A program made the position numbers and the translations under genes. A stretch of 33,310 nucleotides of DNA from Verrucomicrobiales bacterium (GTDB lineage: Bacteria; Verrucomicrobiota; Verrucomicrobiia; Verrucomicrobiales; DEV007): NCBI GenBank assembly GCA_002726915.1, contig PBSY01000022.1:77102-110411 (forward strand), in the 5' to 3' direction. This document shows, piece by piece, positions 1-9,026 of the stretch. Below the pieces are notes generated by a model that worked only from the letters and a program-made list of their open reading frames with translations, had not been told where the DNA came from and did not search any database. Every line of letters begins with the position of its first letter. Position 1 is the first letter of the stretch.

Positions 1-408
1 CTTGATGAGATGGCCAGCATGTTATTGGATCTTGGAGGCGAATCCGCTCTTCTCAGTTGTGGCTCCAGCACCCACCTTGCGATCGGAAATTATGCCTGGT
101 CTATGGCACTCCGAGGAGATAAAGAGAACTTCAAAATTGAACTCAAGTCGCAGGCGCTTAGTGCGAGCGGAATCGGCGAGCAAGGGGCTCATGTCGTCCA
201 CCCCGATACAGGTCAACCGCCAGTGTATCAATTTCAGCGAGCCTGGGTCGTCGCACCCTCTGCGGCTTTGTGTGACGCCCTCTCCACGGCATGTCTCATC
301 ATGGATGAGGAAGAACTCGCCGGTTTTGCTGCTGCTACCGAAGAACAGGGAATTATGATTAACACTGAAAGCGCCCTTGATCACGCTATTCGTAAAGTCA
401 TACCATAG
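1..408 (+). CDS. FAD:protein FMN transferase (ApbE-like), 5' truncated by window edge
   Basis: This is the C-terminal part of an ApbE-family protein, which attaches FMN covalently to threonines of target flavoproteins outside the cytoplasm. The reading frame is open from base 1, so the true start lies upstream. Visible family landmarks are the LLDLGGES segment near the start, SGIGEQGAHVVHPDTG in the middle (the family's ligand-binding stretch ending in the H-x-x-x-P-x-T-G signature) and VVAPSAALCDALSTACLIM, matching the usual V-x-A-x-S-A-x-x-A-D-A-x-x-T-A block. The C-terminal end appears complete. The next gene starts about 60 bases downstream on the same strand, so co-transcription is possible but not shown. 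Family assignment is fairly secure; its flavoprotein target is unknown. Confidence 0.82.
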   Translation, partial: LDEMASMLLDLGGESALLSCGSSTHLAIGNYAWSMALRGDKENFKIELKSQALSASGIGEQGAHVVHPDTGQPPVYQFQRAWVVAPSAALCDALSTACLIMDEEELAGFAAATEEQGIMINTESALDHAIRKVIP

Positions 409-470
409 AACGAAGTTAGCATCCGCTGCAGGGCCGGCAAATTTCACTCATATTTTTCAAGAATCCAACC

Positions 471-1961
471 ATGACAACAAAATCGAACTCTTCATCATTC
501 TCTCGTCGCAAATTTATCTCGACCGGGGCTGCCGCTGGCGCTGGAATAATCGGGGCACCGGCTATCCTTAGCGCTCAAAATAAGGGTGATCGGCTTCGGG
601 TGGCCTTCATTGGAGTCGGCGGCATCAATAAGCGTCACGTTAACGATACGGCTGACCACAATGATATTTGCGCGGCTTACTGTGACGTGGACTCCAACCG
701 CTGGGGTAATATTCCCGGCACTATTGACCGGTTGGAGAAGGAAGAAAAGTCCGAGCTTGCGAAGCACTGGAAGAAAGCAAAGGGCTACCAAGACTATCGT
801 GAGATGTTTGACAAGGAAGCTGACAATTTTGATGCCGTTGTTGTCGGAACGCCAGATCACTCACACTACCCGGCGACCGTGTTGGCGATGAATGCCGGAA
901 AGCACGTTTTCACCCAGAAGCCGCTCACTCATACTGTTTGGGAAGCCCGGCAGCTGGCGGAGGCAACTGACAAGTATAAACTCGCCACCCAAATGGGTAA
1001 TCAGGGGCATGCCAACGAAGGTAACCGCACTATTGCTGCTTTCGTCCAAGGTGGTCACCTCGGTGACATCAAAGAGATACATTGTTTCACCAACCGCCCA
1101 GTCTGGCCTCAGGGCACTGAGTTCCACCAGAGCGAGAGCCCTATTCCGGATGGCTTTAATTGGGATAATTGGCTTGGGCCGGCGCCTGAGCGTCCTTTCA
1201 CGGCTGAGCCGGAAAATAAGCGCGGCGGCCCCTACCACCCCTTCAACTGGCGCGGCATTCTTGACTTCGGTGGTGGAGCCCTCGCCGACATGGCCTGCCA
1301 CACGATGGACTCCATTTTTATGTCGCTCGATCCGGGCTTCCCGACGCACGTGGAAGCTATCAACGTTGACACTCTGACCGATGACGCTTTTCCGAAGGGT
1401 TCCACCCTCAAGTGGACTTTCGGACCGAAAGGTGACCGGCCGGGTTTCGAAGTTTATTGGTATGACGGGACCGACAACGAATATATCGACAAAGACGGTA
1501 AAAAACGTCGTCATCCTCGTCTGGAAGAGCTCGCAGAAGGCGAAGAGTTGCGTTCTTCTGGCAATATTTACGTCGGAACCAAGAACAAGCTGCTCGTGTC
1601 CGGTGACTACGGGGATTCCAGTAAGATTATTCCCGCGGATGCTTACCGTGAGTTCGCGATGGCATTGAAAGAGGAAACGGGCGATCACCGTCCGGCTCGT
1701 GTTTACGAGCCGTCCATTGGTCACCACACGGAGTGGCGCGAGGCAGCCATGGGCAACTACGCCTATGACTATCCGGGTTCGAACTTCAAGTATGCCGGAC
1801 CGTTTACGGAGACCATCCAACTCGGTAACATCTGTTTGCATCACCCTGGTGAAAAGCTTGCCTGGGACGGACCGAACCTCCGTTTCTCCAACAACGAAGA
1901 AGCGAACAAGTTGATTACGAAATCCTACCGTGAGGGTTGGGACTTCAAACTGGATAAGTAA
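471..1961 (+). CDS. Tat-exported Gfo/Idh/MocA-family oxidoreductase
   Basis: A 496-residue NAD(P)-dependent sugar or polyol oxidoreductase of the Gfo/Idh/MocA family. The N-terminus carries a twin-arginine motif (SRRKFIS, R12-R13) followed by a glycine/alanine-rich hydrophobic stretch, so export folded with cofactor is likely. The Rossmann dinucleotide site is seen as RVAFIGVGGINKRH around residues 43-56, followed by VVVGTPDHSH and QKPLTHT. The last is the family's E-K-P catalytic lysine motif with Q in place of E, which I recall as common in the PVC-type subgroup. The C-terminal half has the GGGALADMACHTMD segment typical of these proteins. It lies 19 bases before the ankyrin lipoprotein and probably starts an operon to about 6774. 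Substrate cannot be told from sequence. Confidence 0.9.
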   Translation: MTTKSNSSSFSRRKFISTGAAAGAGIIGAPAILSAQNKGDRLRVAFIGVGGINKRHVNDTADHNDICAAYCDVDSNRWGNIPGTIDRLEKEEKSELAKHWKKAKGYQDYREMFDKEADNFDAVVVGTPDHSHYPATVLAMNAGKHVFTQKPLTHTVWEARQLAEATDKYKLATQMGNQGHANEGNRTIAAFVQGGHLGDIKEIHCFTNRPVWPQGTEFHQSESPIPDGFNWDNWLGPAPERPFTAEPENKRGGPYHPFNWRGILDFGGGALADMACHTMDSIFMSLDPGFPTHVEAINVDTLTDDAFPKGSTLKWTFGPKGDRPGFEVYWYDGTDNEYIDKDGKKRRHPRLEELAEGEELRSSGNIYVGTKNKLLVSGDYGDSSKIIPADAYREFAMALKEETGDHRPARVYEPSIGHHTEWREAAMGNYAYDYPGSNFKYAGPFTETIQLGNICLHHPGEKLAWDGPNLRFSNNEEANKLITKSYREGWDFKLDK

Positions 1962-1980
1962 TCCTGAATCGATTCCCGCT

Positions 1981-2679
1981 ATGAACCGTCACCGCTTGTC
2001 CTGGCTTCCTACGATTGTTATTGCCCTGTTCCTTGCTTCTTGCGGTGGGGAAAAAAAGCAAGCTGAGGAATCACAAGCCGCCGGCGTTGAAGCGGAGACA
2101 GAAGTGCCGACTCCAAAGACGATCGATGAGGCGATTGCACGGGGGAACATCGAAGCAGTGAAAAGCTTCATTGCCGCTGATCCCAATGCGGCTAGTAGCG
2201 GGGCTCGCCCCGGTTCGCCGCCATTGCACCAAGCGATCCTGCGCCAGAAATCAGATATTGCTCTGCTCCTGATCACTTCAGGAGCAGATGTCAATGCCGT
2301 CGATTCGAGTCGGCGTACGCCACTGCATCTTTGCGTGGAGCGCGATCTTGCTGATCTCGTTGCGCCGCTTACTGAGGCGGGGGCTAAACCTGATGAGAAA
2401 GATCCGGCCGGTTGGACACCACTGCACCACACAGGAGCGAAAGATCGCGTGGCGGTGGCTAAGGCTCTGCTCGAAAATGGTGCCGACGTCAATATTCGCA
2501 GCGAACTTGGTGGGACGCCGCTTCACGAAGCTGCTGCCAGTGCGAGCGCAGAGCTCGTCAAGATTCTGCTCGATGCCGGAGTTGATGCCTCGATTGTGGC
2601 CGATGGAGGCTCAGCCCTCGACATTGCCAAAGAGTTTGAGAACGAAGCCGCCATCAAGCTCCTGAGTGAGGCGAAGTAG
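1981..2679 (+). CDS. Ankyrin-repeat lipoprotein
   Basis: A 232-residue predicted lipoprotein. The start is ATG 1981 rather than the in-frame codon at 1930, because it gives a clean lipoprotein signal peptide: basic MNRHR, hydrophobic core, lipobox LASC with the lipidated cysteine at residue 21. A low-complexity charged linker follows, then four to five ankyrin repeats to the C-terminus, seen as recurring PLHQAI, TPLHLC, TPLHHTG and TPLHEAA turns and GADVN/GAKPD helix ends about 33 residues apart. Ankyrin repeats bind proteins, so a scaffold role at the cell envelope is the likely job. It sits between a Gfo/Idh oxidoreductase and a cytochrome/DUF1549/DUF1553 protein, all co-directional, which suggests it serves that exported system. 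The partner is unknown. Confidence 0.88.
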   Translation: MNRHRLSWLPTIVIALFLASCGGEKKQAEESQAAGVEAETEVPTPKTIDEAIARGNIEAVKSFIAADPNAASSGARPGSPPLHQAILRQKSDIALLLITSGADVNAVDSSRRTPLHLCVERDLADLVAPLTEAGAKPDEKDPAGWTPLHHTGAKDRVAVAKALLENGADVNIRSELGGTPLHEAAASASAELVKILLDAGVDASIVADGGSALDIAKEFENEAAIKLLSEAK

Positions 2680-2800
2680 AGAGCGACCTCAGAATCTTCG
2701 GGGTAAGGCTGGAGTGATCGGATTAATCCCATTTCGTTCATACGCATACGCAATCACGCATATTATCCGATGGCCCTTTCACGATAGGATGGCTCGAGCA

Positions 2801-5317
2801 ATGAGGAGAATATCCACTGTTTGCCTGGGATGGCTTTCCCTGTTGGTTTTGGCTGGAAGAGCGGAGCCGGTCATTGACTTTAACCGCGATATTCGCCCGA
2901 TCCTCTCGGAGAATTGCTTCTATTGCCACGGGCAGGACGGAGCCAAGCGGGAGGCAAACCTGCGTCTCGATCAACGCGTCGGCGCTCTTGAAGGCGAAGC
3001 TTTTGTCCCGGGCGACTCCGATGCGAGCGAAATGATCTATCGTATCCTGACCGACGATGAGAACGACCTCATGCCGCCGCCGGATTCCAACCGTCGACTT
3101 TCTGAAGAGGAAAAAAAATTGCTCCAGAAGTGGGTCTCGGATGGTGCCGATTATGACGAACACTGGGCCTTCGTCAGTCCGCAACGCCCAAGCTTGCCTA
3201 GGGTGGACCGGGGAGAGTGGATCAGGAACCCAATCGATCGGTTTGTTCTTGCTAAGCTCGAGCAAGAAGATCTGAGTCCTTCAGGTGAAGCGGACCGGAC
3301 GACTTTGATAAAGCGGCTTTACGCCGATCTTGTGGGGCTGGCACCCGGACCGGAGGAGGTGAAGGCATTTGTGAGCAGCGAAGATCCTCAGGCCTATGAA
3401 AAACTGGTCGACCAGTTACTCGCCAGTCCCCATTACGGGGAGCGCCTTGCCCTGCCATGGCTTGATGCGGCGCGCTACGCGGACTCGAACGGATTTCAGC
3501 AGGATGGAGAAACCTGGCAGTGGATGTGGCGTGACTGGGTCGTCAAGGCAATCAACGAGGACCTTCCATTCGACCAGTTCACGATTTGGCAACTCGCCGG
3601 CGACCTTCTCCCAGCTTCGACCGACGAGCAGAAAATTGCTTCGGGCTTCAACCGCAATCATCTCAGCAATGGAGAAGGCGGCGCCATCCCCGAAGAGCAG
3701 CGTTTCGTGGTGCTATTTGATCGCGTGGATACGACTGCCACCACCTGGCTCGGCCTTACTATGGCCTGTGCTCAATGTCACGATCACAAGTACGATCCAA
3801 TCACGTTGGCAGACTATTACCAGTTTCTCGATGCCTTCAATCATGTTCGAGAGACGGGCCGACCAGGGCGTCAATCGACCCGGATTCGGGTGGCGACACC
3901 TTTCCTAGAATTGACGACAGAGGAGAACACCGAAGAGATCGCGGCATGGAATGCCATGATCTCTGCGCAGCGTGAAATCGTCGATCCCATTATTAAAACG
4001 GAACGGGCCAAGTGGGAGGGGGCCTTGTCTCCAGAGGACAAATCGATTGATAAAAAGCTTAAGGGGTTGCTCGCCAATAAAAACCTGACCGAAGCAGAAC
4101 AGAAATCTCTCAGCCAGCAATTGCGAAGTCACTTCGACAAACTGGTAAGACCTAAATTGAACGAAAACTTACCTGAGTTGAAGAAGCTCGAAGAATTGAA
4201 CAAAAAGTTGGGTGAGTACAAAGGAGAACACCTGCCGCGCCCTATGGTGATGAACGATGACCAGAAGCGTCAGACTCATATACTCGACCGGGGAGCTTAC
4301 CTAAGCCCATTGGAACCGGTTTCTTTTGCGACGCCGTCGTTTCTGCCTCCACAAGCAGAGGACGCTCCCCGCAACCGCCTCGGTTTGGCGCAGTGGCTCG
4401 TGGAACCGGACCATCCCTTGACCGCGCGGGTCCAAGTTAACCGCATGTGGCAGTATTTCTTTGGGGTCGGCATTGTGAAGACTTCCGAAGATTTGGGAGT
4501 GCAGAGCGAATATCCCGAGCACATGGCGCTGCTGGATTGGCTCGCGACCGAGTTCGTGAAGCAGGGGTGGTCCATGAAAGCGATTCATCGACTAATTGTC
4601 ACTAGTGCCGCCTACCGCCAGGATTCGCGGCAGAACAACTGGCATCGCGAGCACGACCCGGAGAATCGCCTTGTCTCACGCGGATCGCGATTTCGCATGC
4701 CTTCCATGGTTCTGCGTGACTGGGCGTTGAGTTCCTCTGGTTTGATTAATCCAGAGGTCGGTGGCAAACCGGTCTATCCCTACCAACCGGAAAATCCGTG
4801 GGAGACGCTGGCTCAAGTCACGAAGGAGCGAGATTTCAGCTATCCCACGTCCTCGGGAAAGGATCTCTACCGACGATCGATCTACAGCTTCTGGCGTCGA
4901 ACCGTGACTCCGGCGAATCTCTTCGATACATCGAGTCGCCAGGTCTGCCGAGTCTCGGAGAGCCGCAACAACACGCCTTTGCATGCCCTGACGACCTTAA
5001 ACGATCCAACCTGGGTGGAGGCTTCCCGCGCGCTCGCGGCTCGAGTTATGAAGCAGGAATCCGAACACCTTGATCAATTGTTGCTCGCCTTCCAGTCGGT
5101 GACGGGAAGAGTCCCGTCGAATGAAGAACAGGCGATGCTCAATGGGCTCTATCAGAAGCAGTTTTTTATTTACCAGAGTGAACGTGAGGCAGCTAAAGAA
5201 TTCCTCTCCGTCGGTGAGAGCCCGCAGAGCGAGTCTCTCCCTATTCCAGAGCACGCCGCCATGACGGCGACCTGCCTTGCGATTTTCAACCTTGATGAGT
5301 CTCTTACCCGTCTTTAG
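2801..5317 (+). CDS. Planctomycete cytochrome c / DUF1549 / DUF1553 protein
   Basis: An 838-residue exported protein with the three-domain order typical of PVC bacteria. After a signal peptide (MRRISTVCLGWLSLLVLAG) comes a PSCyt1 cytochrome c domain with heme motif CFYCH (C39, C42, H43) and a later MPPP segment, then a DUF1549 domain (about residues 135-345) ending in a second CxxCH (CAQCH, C323-H327), and the DUF1553/PSD1 domain in the C-terminal half. A charged, probably helical linker separates the last two. ATG 2801 is chosen for the signal peptide, with AGGAT at 2786-2790 as a possible ribosome site; ATG 2789 is an alternative four codons longer. It is followed after 20 bases by the DUF1501 gene, its usual partner. 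A role in redox-linked polysaccharide use is often proposed for such pairs but not established. Confidence 0.92.
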   Translation: MRRISTVCLGWLSLLVLAGRAEPVIDFNRDIRPILSENCFYCHGQDGAKREANLRLDQRVGALEGEAFVPGDSDASEMIYRILTDDENDLMPPPDSNRRLSEEEKKLLQKWVSDGADYDEHWAFVSPQRPSLPRVDRGEWIRNPIDRFVLAKLEQEDLSPSGEADRTTLIKRLYADLVGLAPGPEEVKAFVSSEDPQAYEKLVDQLLASPHYGERLALPWLDAARYADSNGFQQDGETWQWMWRDWVVKAINEDLPFDQFTIWQLAGDLLPASTDEQKIASGFNRNHLSNGEGGAIPEEQRFVVLFDRVDTTATTWLGLTMACAQCHDHKYDPITLADYYQFLDAFNHVRETGRPGRQSTRIRVATPFLELTTEENTEEIAAWNAMISAQREIVDPIIKTERAKWEGALSPEDKSIDKKLKGLLANKNLTEAEQKSLSQQLRSHFDKLVRPKLNENLPELKKLEELNKKLGEYKGEHLPRPMVMNDDQKRQTHILDRGAYLSPLEPVSFATPSFLPPQAEDAPRNRLGLAQWLVEPDHPLTARVQVNRMWQYFFGVGIVKTSEDLGVQSEYPEHMALLDWLATEFVKQGWSMKAIHRLIVTSAAYRQDSRQNNWHREHDPENRLVSRGSRFRMPSMVLRDWALSSSGLINPEVGGKPVYPYQPENPWETLAQVTKERDFSYPTSSGKDLYRRSIYSFWRRTVTPANLFDTSSRQVCRVSESRNNTPLHALTTLNDPTWVEASRALAARVMKQESEHLDQLLLAFQSVTGRVPSNEEQAMLNGLYQKQFFIYQSEREAAKEFLSVGESPQSESLPIPEHAAMTATCLAIFNLDESLTRL

Positions 5318-5337
5318 GGCAATGAATTTGTATAGCT

Positions 5338-6774
5338 ATGATTGCTGACTTGATTCATCAAAATTCCCAGCGCGTCACGCGACGTCAGTTTTTCGGTCGC
5401 GCCTCAGCGGGCGTCGGAACTGCTGCCCTGGCTTCCCTCCTAGGGCAGGATACCGTGGCCGCGGTGAAACCATCTCACTTTGCGCCGAAAGCCAAGCGGA
5501 TCGTGTTGCTTTGGCAGGGGGGAGGGCCTTCTCATATCGATCTCTTTGATCACAAGCCGATCCTGGCGAAGCAAGCGGGCGAAGACATCCCGGCTTCGGT
5601 TCGCGGGGACACCCGCTTGTCGACGATGTCGGCCAACTACTCGAAGTTTCCCTGCGTGCCGGCGATCAAACCCTACAAACGCTATGGGGAGTGTGGCATG
5701 GAGCTCAGTTCTATGATTCCTCAAACCGGATCGATTGCTGATGATATCTGCTTAGTGCGTTCACTCCACACCGAGGCTGTCAATCACGCCCCCGGGGTAA
5801 CCTTTTTCCTTACCGGCGGTCAAATCCCTGGCCGACCCAGCATGGGTTCATGGTTGACCTATGGCTTGGGCAGTGAAAGCGAAAACTTGCCGTCTTTTGT
5901 GGTAATGACCTCTTCGGACGAAGGGCGCACCTGCGGCCAGTTGTTCTTCGATCATTATTGGGGCAGCGGTTTTCTGCCCTCCCGCTATCAAGGGGTGCGC
6001 TTGCGCAGCGCGGGTGAGCCGGTGCCATATCTTTCCAACCCGCCGGGGGTGAGTCGCGAAGCCCGCCGTAGCTTACTTGATGATCTTGGCCAGATGAATC
6101 GGAAGCACCTTGAGGACTACGGCGATCCGGAAACTGATACCCGAATTGCCCAGTATGAAATGGCTTTTCGAATGCAGACCAGCGTGCCGGAGCTGACTGA
6201 TTTTTCCAGCGAACATCCGAAGGTGATGGAACGTTATGGCCCCAAGGTGATGCAGAAGGGTAGTTACGCAAACAACTGCCTAATTGCCCGCCGCCTACTC
6301 GAGCGAGGCACTCGTTTTGTGCAGTTAATGCATTCCGGCTGGGATCAACATTCCAATCTCTACACGCAGCTTGAGGAACAGTGCCGCGATACTGACGCCC
6401 CGAGTGCCGCCTTGGTCATGGATCTGAAAGAGCGTGGACTGCTCGAAGACACGCTCGTGATTTTTGCCGGCGAGTTTGGCCGAACGCCTTTTGGACAGAG
6501 CCGGCCGGGCCGACCCAATGCTGGACGTGATCACTTCGGCCGGGCCTTCTCGTGGTGGATGGCTGGTGGCGGCGTCAAGGCGGGTATGACTTACGGTGCG
6601 ACCGATGAGTATGGGTGGAACATCACCGAAAATCCGGTTCATGTGCACGATATGCAGGCGACAATTCTCCACCTCGCTGGGATCGATCACACCAATCTGA
6701 CCTACCGCTACCAAGGGCGTCAGTTCAGACTGACTGATGTGCACGGTCGTGTGAAGCATGGTATCCTCGCGTAA
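5338..6774 (+). CDS. DUF1501 protein (Tat-exported, sulfatase/alkaline-phosphatase-like fold)
   Basis: A 478-residue protein of the DUF1501 family, related in fold to alkaline phosphatases and sulfatases. The N-terminus has a Tat motif (TRRQFFG, R15-R16) and an alanine/glycine-rich core, so it is likely exported folded. Family segments seen are LLWQGGGPSHIDLFDHKP near residue 57, VRSLHTEAVNHAPG in the middle, a GWDQHSN segment, and FAGEFGRTPFGQ with GRDHFGRAFSWWMAGGG near the C-terminus, where metal-binding Asp, His and Glu residues cluster. It follows the cytochrome/DUF1549/DUF1553 gene by 20 bases. That tandem is a hallmark of Planctomycetes and Verrucomicrobia, and the two products very probably act together outside the cytoplasm. 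The reaction is unknown. Confidence 0.92.
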   Translation: MIADLIHQNSQRVTRRQFFGRASAGVGTAALASLLGQDTVAAVKPSHFAPKAKRIVLLWQGGGPSHIDLFDHKPILAKQAGEDIPASVRGDTRLSTMSANYSKFPCVPAIKPYKRYGECGMELSSMIPQTGSIADDICLVRSLHTEAVNHAPGVTFFLTGGQIPGRPSMGSWLTYGLGSESENLPSFVVMTSSDEGRTCGQLFFDHYWGSGFLPSRYQGVRLRSAGEPVPYLSNPPGVSREARRSLLDDLGQMNRKHLEDYGDPETDTRIAQYEMAFRMQTSVPELTDFSSEHPKVMERYGPKVMQKGSYANNCLIARRLLERGTRFVQLMHSGWDQHSNLYTQLEEQCRDTDAPSAALVMDLKERGLLEDTLVIFAGEFGRTPFGQSRPGRPNAGRDHFGRAFSWWMAGGGVKAGMTYGATDEYGWNITENPVHVHDMQATILHLAGIDHTNLTYRYQGRQFRLTDVHGRVKHGILA

Positions 6775-6882
6775 GATCGAGCGAGGTGGTAATCTATATT
6801 CCGGGTTGAATTTCACAAAACCTCTTCGCGTATGGCAGCATAGGGTTGAGAATTCCTGGATTTTCGGGAACACTTCTAGGTC

Positions 6883-8094
6883 ATGAATCTATCGGTTATT
6901 AAAACTACCTTCACATTTGCCTGTCTTTCTACTGCGCTTCTAGTTTTGCCTGTCATGGCAGAGGATTCTTCGCCTCTCGTCTACGAAGGCAGTGAAGGGC
7001 CTGGTCAAGGAAAGCATATCGTCTTTATTGCCAATGATCATGAGTACCGCTCTGAGGAAACCTCGCCACTGATTGCTAAGATTCTTGCCAAACGCTATGG
7101 CTTCCGATGCACAGTTCTATTTGGGATTGATGAGGACGGTCACATCAAAGCAGGTGGCGCTCCCGTGCCGGGGATGGAGGCGCTGAAAGACGCTGATTTG
7201 TTGTTCTTCTATACCCGCTTCATGAATTTGCCCGATGAACAGGTGGACTTACTGGTAGACTATTTTGAGCGAGGTGGGCCTGTGGTAGGTCTGCGAACTT
7301 CAACTCACTGTTTCAACGGTCAGAAGGGTAAGTGGGAAAAATTGAACTTTAATTACAAGGGCGAGGATTACCTAGGCGGACTTGGAGAACAAATATTAGG
7401 TAATACCTGGAATAAGGAACGTGGCCAGAGTCACTACGGTGGAAATCATCAGATGGGGGGGCGCATCACTCCTGTGTCTGAAGCGAAGAATCACCCGGTA
7501 AACTCAGGCGTCACGCAAATGCACACCTACTCGGGAGCCTATAGTTCTCAACCTCCTGCGGCTTCGACTCCGTTGCTGGAAGTACAAGTGCTAAATACGT
7601 TCGAGGCGAGCGATGATATCAACGCGCAAAAACCTATTGTGAATGCCGGTTGGGCGCGTGATCACTACGTGGCCCCATCGGGAGCTATGAAACAAGCACG
7701 GGTCGTTTACACTTCATATGGGGCTTCCGAAGATGTGCTTGATGAAGACGCGCGTCGATTTCTCGTGAATGCCTGCCTTTGGGCGGGTGGATGGGAGGAT
7801 GTGATCACCCCCGATCTCGATGTCAGCATTGTTGGTGGATTTGATCCGGTTCCCTACACCACAGGTGCCTTCGCCCGGCAGAGAGTGAAGCCGTCCGACT
7901 TGGCTGGATGGGACAGCCAGATTATGCCTGCCGAGGCTCGTGTTTGGGGCGTTGGTGACAGTTCCGAGGGTATGGTGTCCAAGTTGTCCCGGGCGCTGAA
8001 GTCCCGCCCAGAGTTGGTCAAGAAGCTTAAAATGACTTATCCAGAATTTGATGCTTCGCTTTACCAATCAGAGGATAAAAAGCCAAAGAAGTGA
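6883..8094 (+). CDS. Exported ThuA-like domain protein
   Basis: A 403-residue protein with a signal peptide (hydrophobic core about residues 8-24, likely cleavage after VMA at residue 26) and one ThuA-like (trehalose-utilization, glutamine-amidotransferase-like fold) domain. Typical pieces are KHIVFIANDHEYRSEE early on, DADLLFFYTRFMNLPDEQ, GGPVVGLRTSTHCF, and a C-terminal VVYTSYGASED...RFLVNACLWAGG stretch, which in PVC proteins closes the domain. It is 108 bases after the DUF1501 gene and on the same strand, so it could share its transcript or have its own promoter; no promoter stands out. It converges on the DUF1080 gene. ThuA-like and DUF1080 proteins frequently occur together in glycan-use loci of these bacteria. 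Activity is unknown. Confidence 0.87.
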   Translation: MNLSVIKTTFTFACLSTALLVLPVMAEDSSPLVYEGSEGPGQGKHIVFIANDHEYRSEETSPLIAKILAKRYGFRCTVLFGIDEDGHIKAGGAPVPGMEALKDADLLFFYTRFMNLPDEQVDLLVDYFERGGPVVGLRTSTHCFNGQKGKWEKLNFNYKGEDYLGGLGEQILGNTWNKERGQSHYGGNHQMGGRITPVSEAKNHPVNSGVTQMHTYSGAYSSQPPAASTPLLEVQVLNTFEASDDINAQKPIVNAGWARDHYVAPSGAMKQARVVYTSYGASEDVLDEDARRFLVNACLWAGGWEDVITPDLDVSIVGGFDPVPYTTGAFARQRVKPSDLAGWDSQIMPAEARVWGVGDSSEGMVSKLSRALKSRPELVKKLKMTYPEFDASLYQSEDKKPKK

Positions 8095-8169
8095 GTCGTA
8101 TTCGAAGCATCTTAAAGCGCTCCCTCAGGTGATAAACCAGCTAATGCCGTCACTGCACTGGCTTCCGTA

Positions 8170-8949
8170 TTATCGTTTGGCCGCAGGTCCAGTTCCTTGG
8201 GGGCGACTCGTCCGCGGCCTTTCAATCTTGGTGGCACCTTCGAGACTGGATTCAGTGAAGGGAATCGGCTCGCTCGGTTCGAGGTGCTTGAGCTTTATCT
8301 CTTTGATCTCGACTCGATTGGCGTTGCCCCGGTGAAGTTGAATGGCAATGAGTCCCTCAAGGGAGCGACCAGCTTCGTCGTAATCGGTCAGTTCGGAAGT
8401 GGTTTTTCCATTCACCTGGTGAATCATGTGATTACCTCGGGCGATGACACGAAATTCCGTCCATTTAGAAAGGTTGGCTTTGACTGGCTCCTGTTCCGAA
8501 AGAACCCAGCGATTTTGTTCCGCATCGAGCGCAACGTTTTTACCGTTGAGACCGAAAATTCCTCTTCCTTTTTCTTCGTAGGTCATGCCGGTGTGTTCGA
8601 TCGCTGGATGAACGTCGCATTGGTAGCCAGAGATAACAAAAGGACCATGATCGGATACTTTGCGGGATCGGTATTGGACTCCAGAGTTGTTGTCACCGAT
8701 CACGCGCATGGTCGCAACGAGTTCAAAATCGCGAACAGTTCCCTCCTTCCAGATAAGAAAAGTGTTTCCCTCTAAGTGCGCCGGGCCTTCGCAGGTCCCG
8801 ACCACGATGCCATCTTGAACGGTCCAAAGTCCTTCGGCCCCTTCCCAACCCGACAAGTCATTGCCGTTAAACAGAGAAGTAAAATCATTGGCCTCAAGGG
8901 CGAGACAGGAGGCAGCAAGTAATAGTGAAGTAACGGTGGCAAGATTCAT
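8170..8949 (-). CDS. DUF1080 / 3-keto-disaccharide hydrolase-domain protein
   Basis: A 259-residue exported protein with a DUF1080 domain, a concanavalin-like beta sandwich now often named 3-keto-disaccharide hydrolase. The diagnostic start FTSLFNGNDLSGWEG is at about residues 23-37, followed by WTVQDGIVVGTCEG, then VRDFELVATMRVIGDNNSGVQYRS and a closing IAIQLHRGN...VEIKEIKLKHL segment, as in the family. ATG 8949 gives a short hydrophobic leader with no basic residue. An in-frame TTG at 8997 would add 16 residues including Lys and Arg, so the start is uncertain. The gene is downstream of the minus-strand sulfatase (gap 77 bases) and probably shares its transcript. It converges on the ThuA-like gene across a 75-base gap in which I see no clear terminator. 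Confidence 0.88.
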   Translation of the reverse strand: MNLATVTSLLLAASCLALEANDFTSLFNGNDLSGWEGAEGLWTVQDGIVVGTCEGPAHLEGNTFLIWKEGTVRDFELVATMRVIGDNNSGVQYRSRKVSDHGPFVISGYQCDVHPAIEHTGMTYEEKGRGIFGLNGKNVALDAEQNRWVLSEQEPVKANLSKWTEFRVIARGNHMIHQVNGKTTSELTDYDEAGRSLEGLIAIQLHRGNANRVEIKEIKLKHLEPSEPIPFTESSLEGATKIERPRTSRPQGTGPAAKR

Positions 8950-9026
8950 GAAAAGAAGAAGTATAAAATGAAAACGGGATTTTCCGCAACTGAGCAATTA
9001 GTTGCCTAACCTACCGTTTACAAATC

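Noticed and set aside
861-1844. Long minus-strand open frame of 327 codons
   Set aside because: It is antisense to the clear Gfo/Idh oxidoreductase gene, and its translation shows no family motif or signal.
2666-2800. Earlier in-frame start of the cytochrome/DUF1549/DUF1553 gene
   Set aside because: It overlaps the ankyrin gene end and places about 40 non-signal residues before a clear signal peptide.
8197-8775. Plus-strand open frame of 192 codons
   Set aside because: It is antisense to the DUF1080 gene, whose family motifs fix the minus strand as coding.
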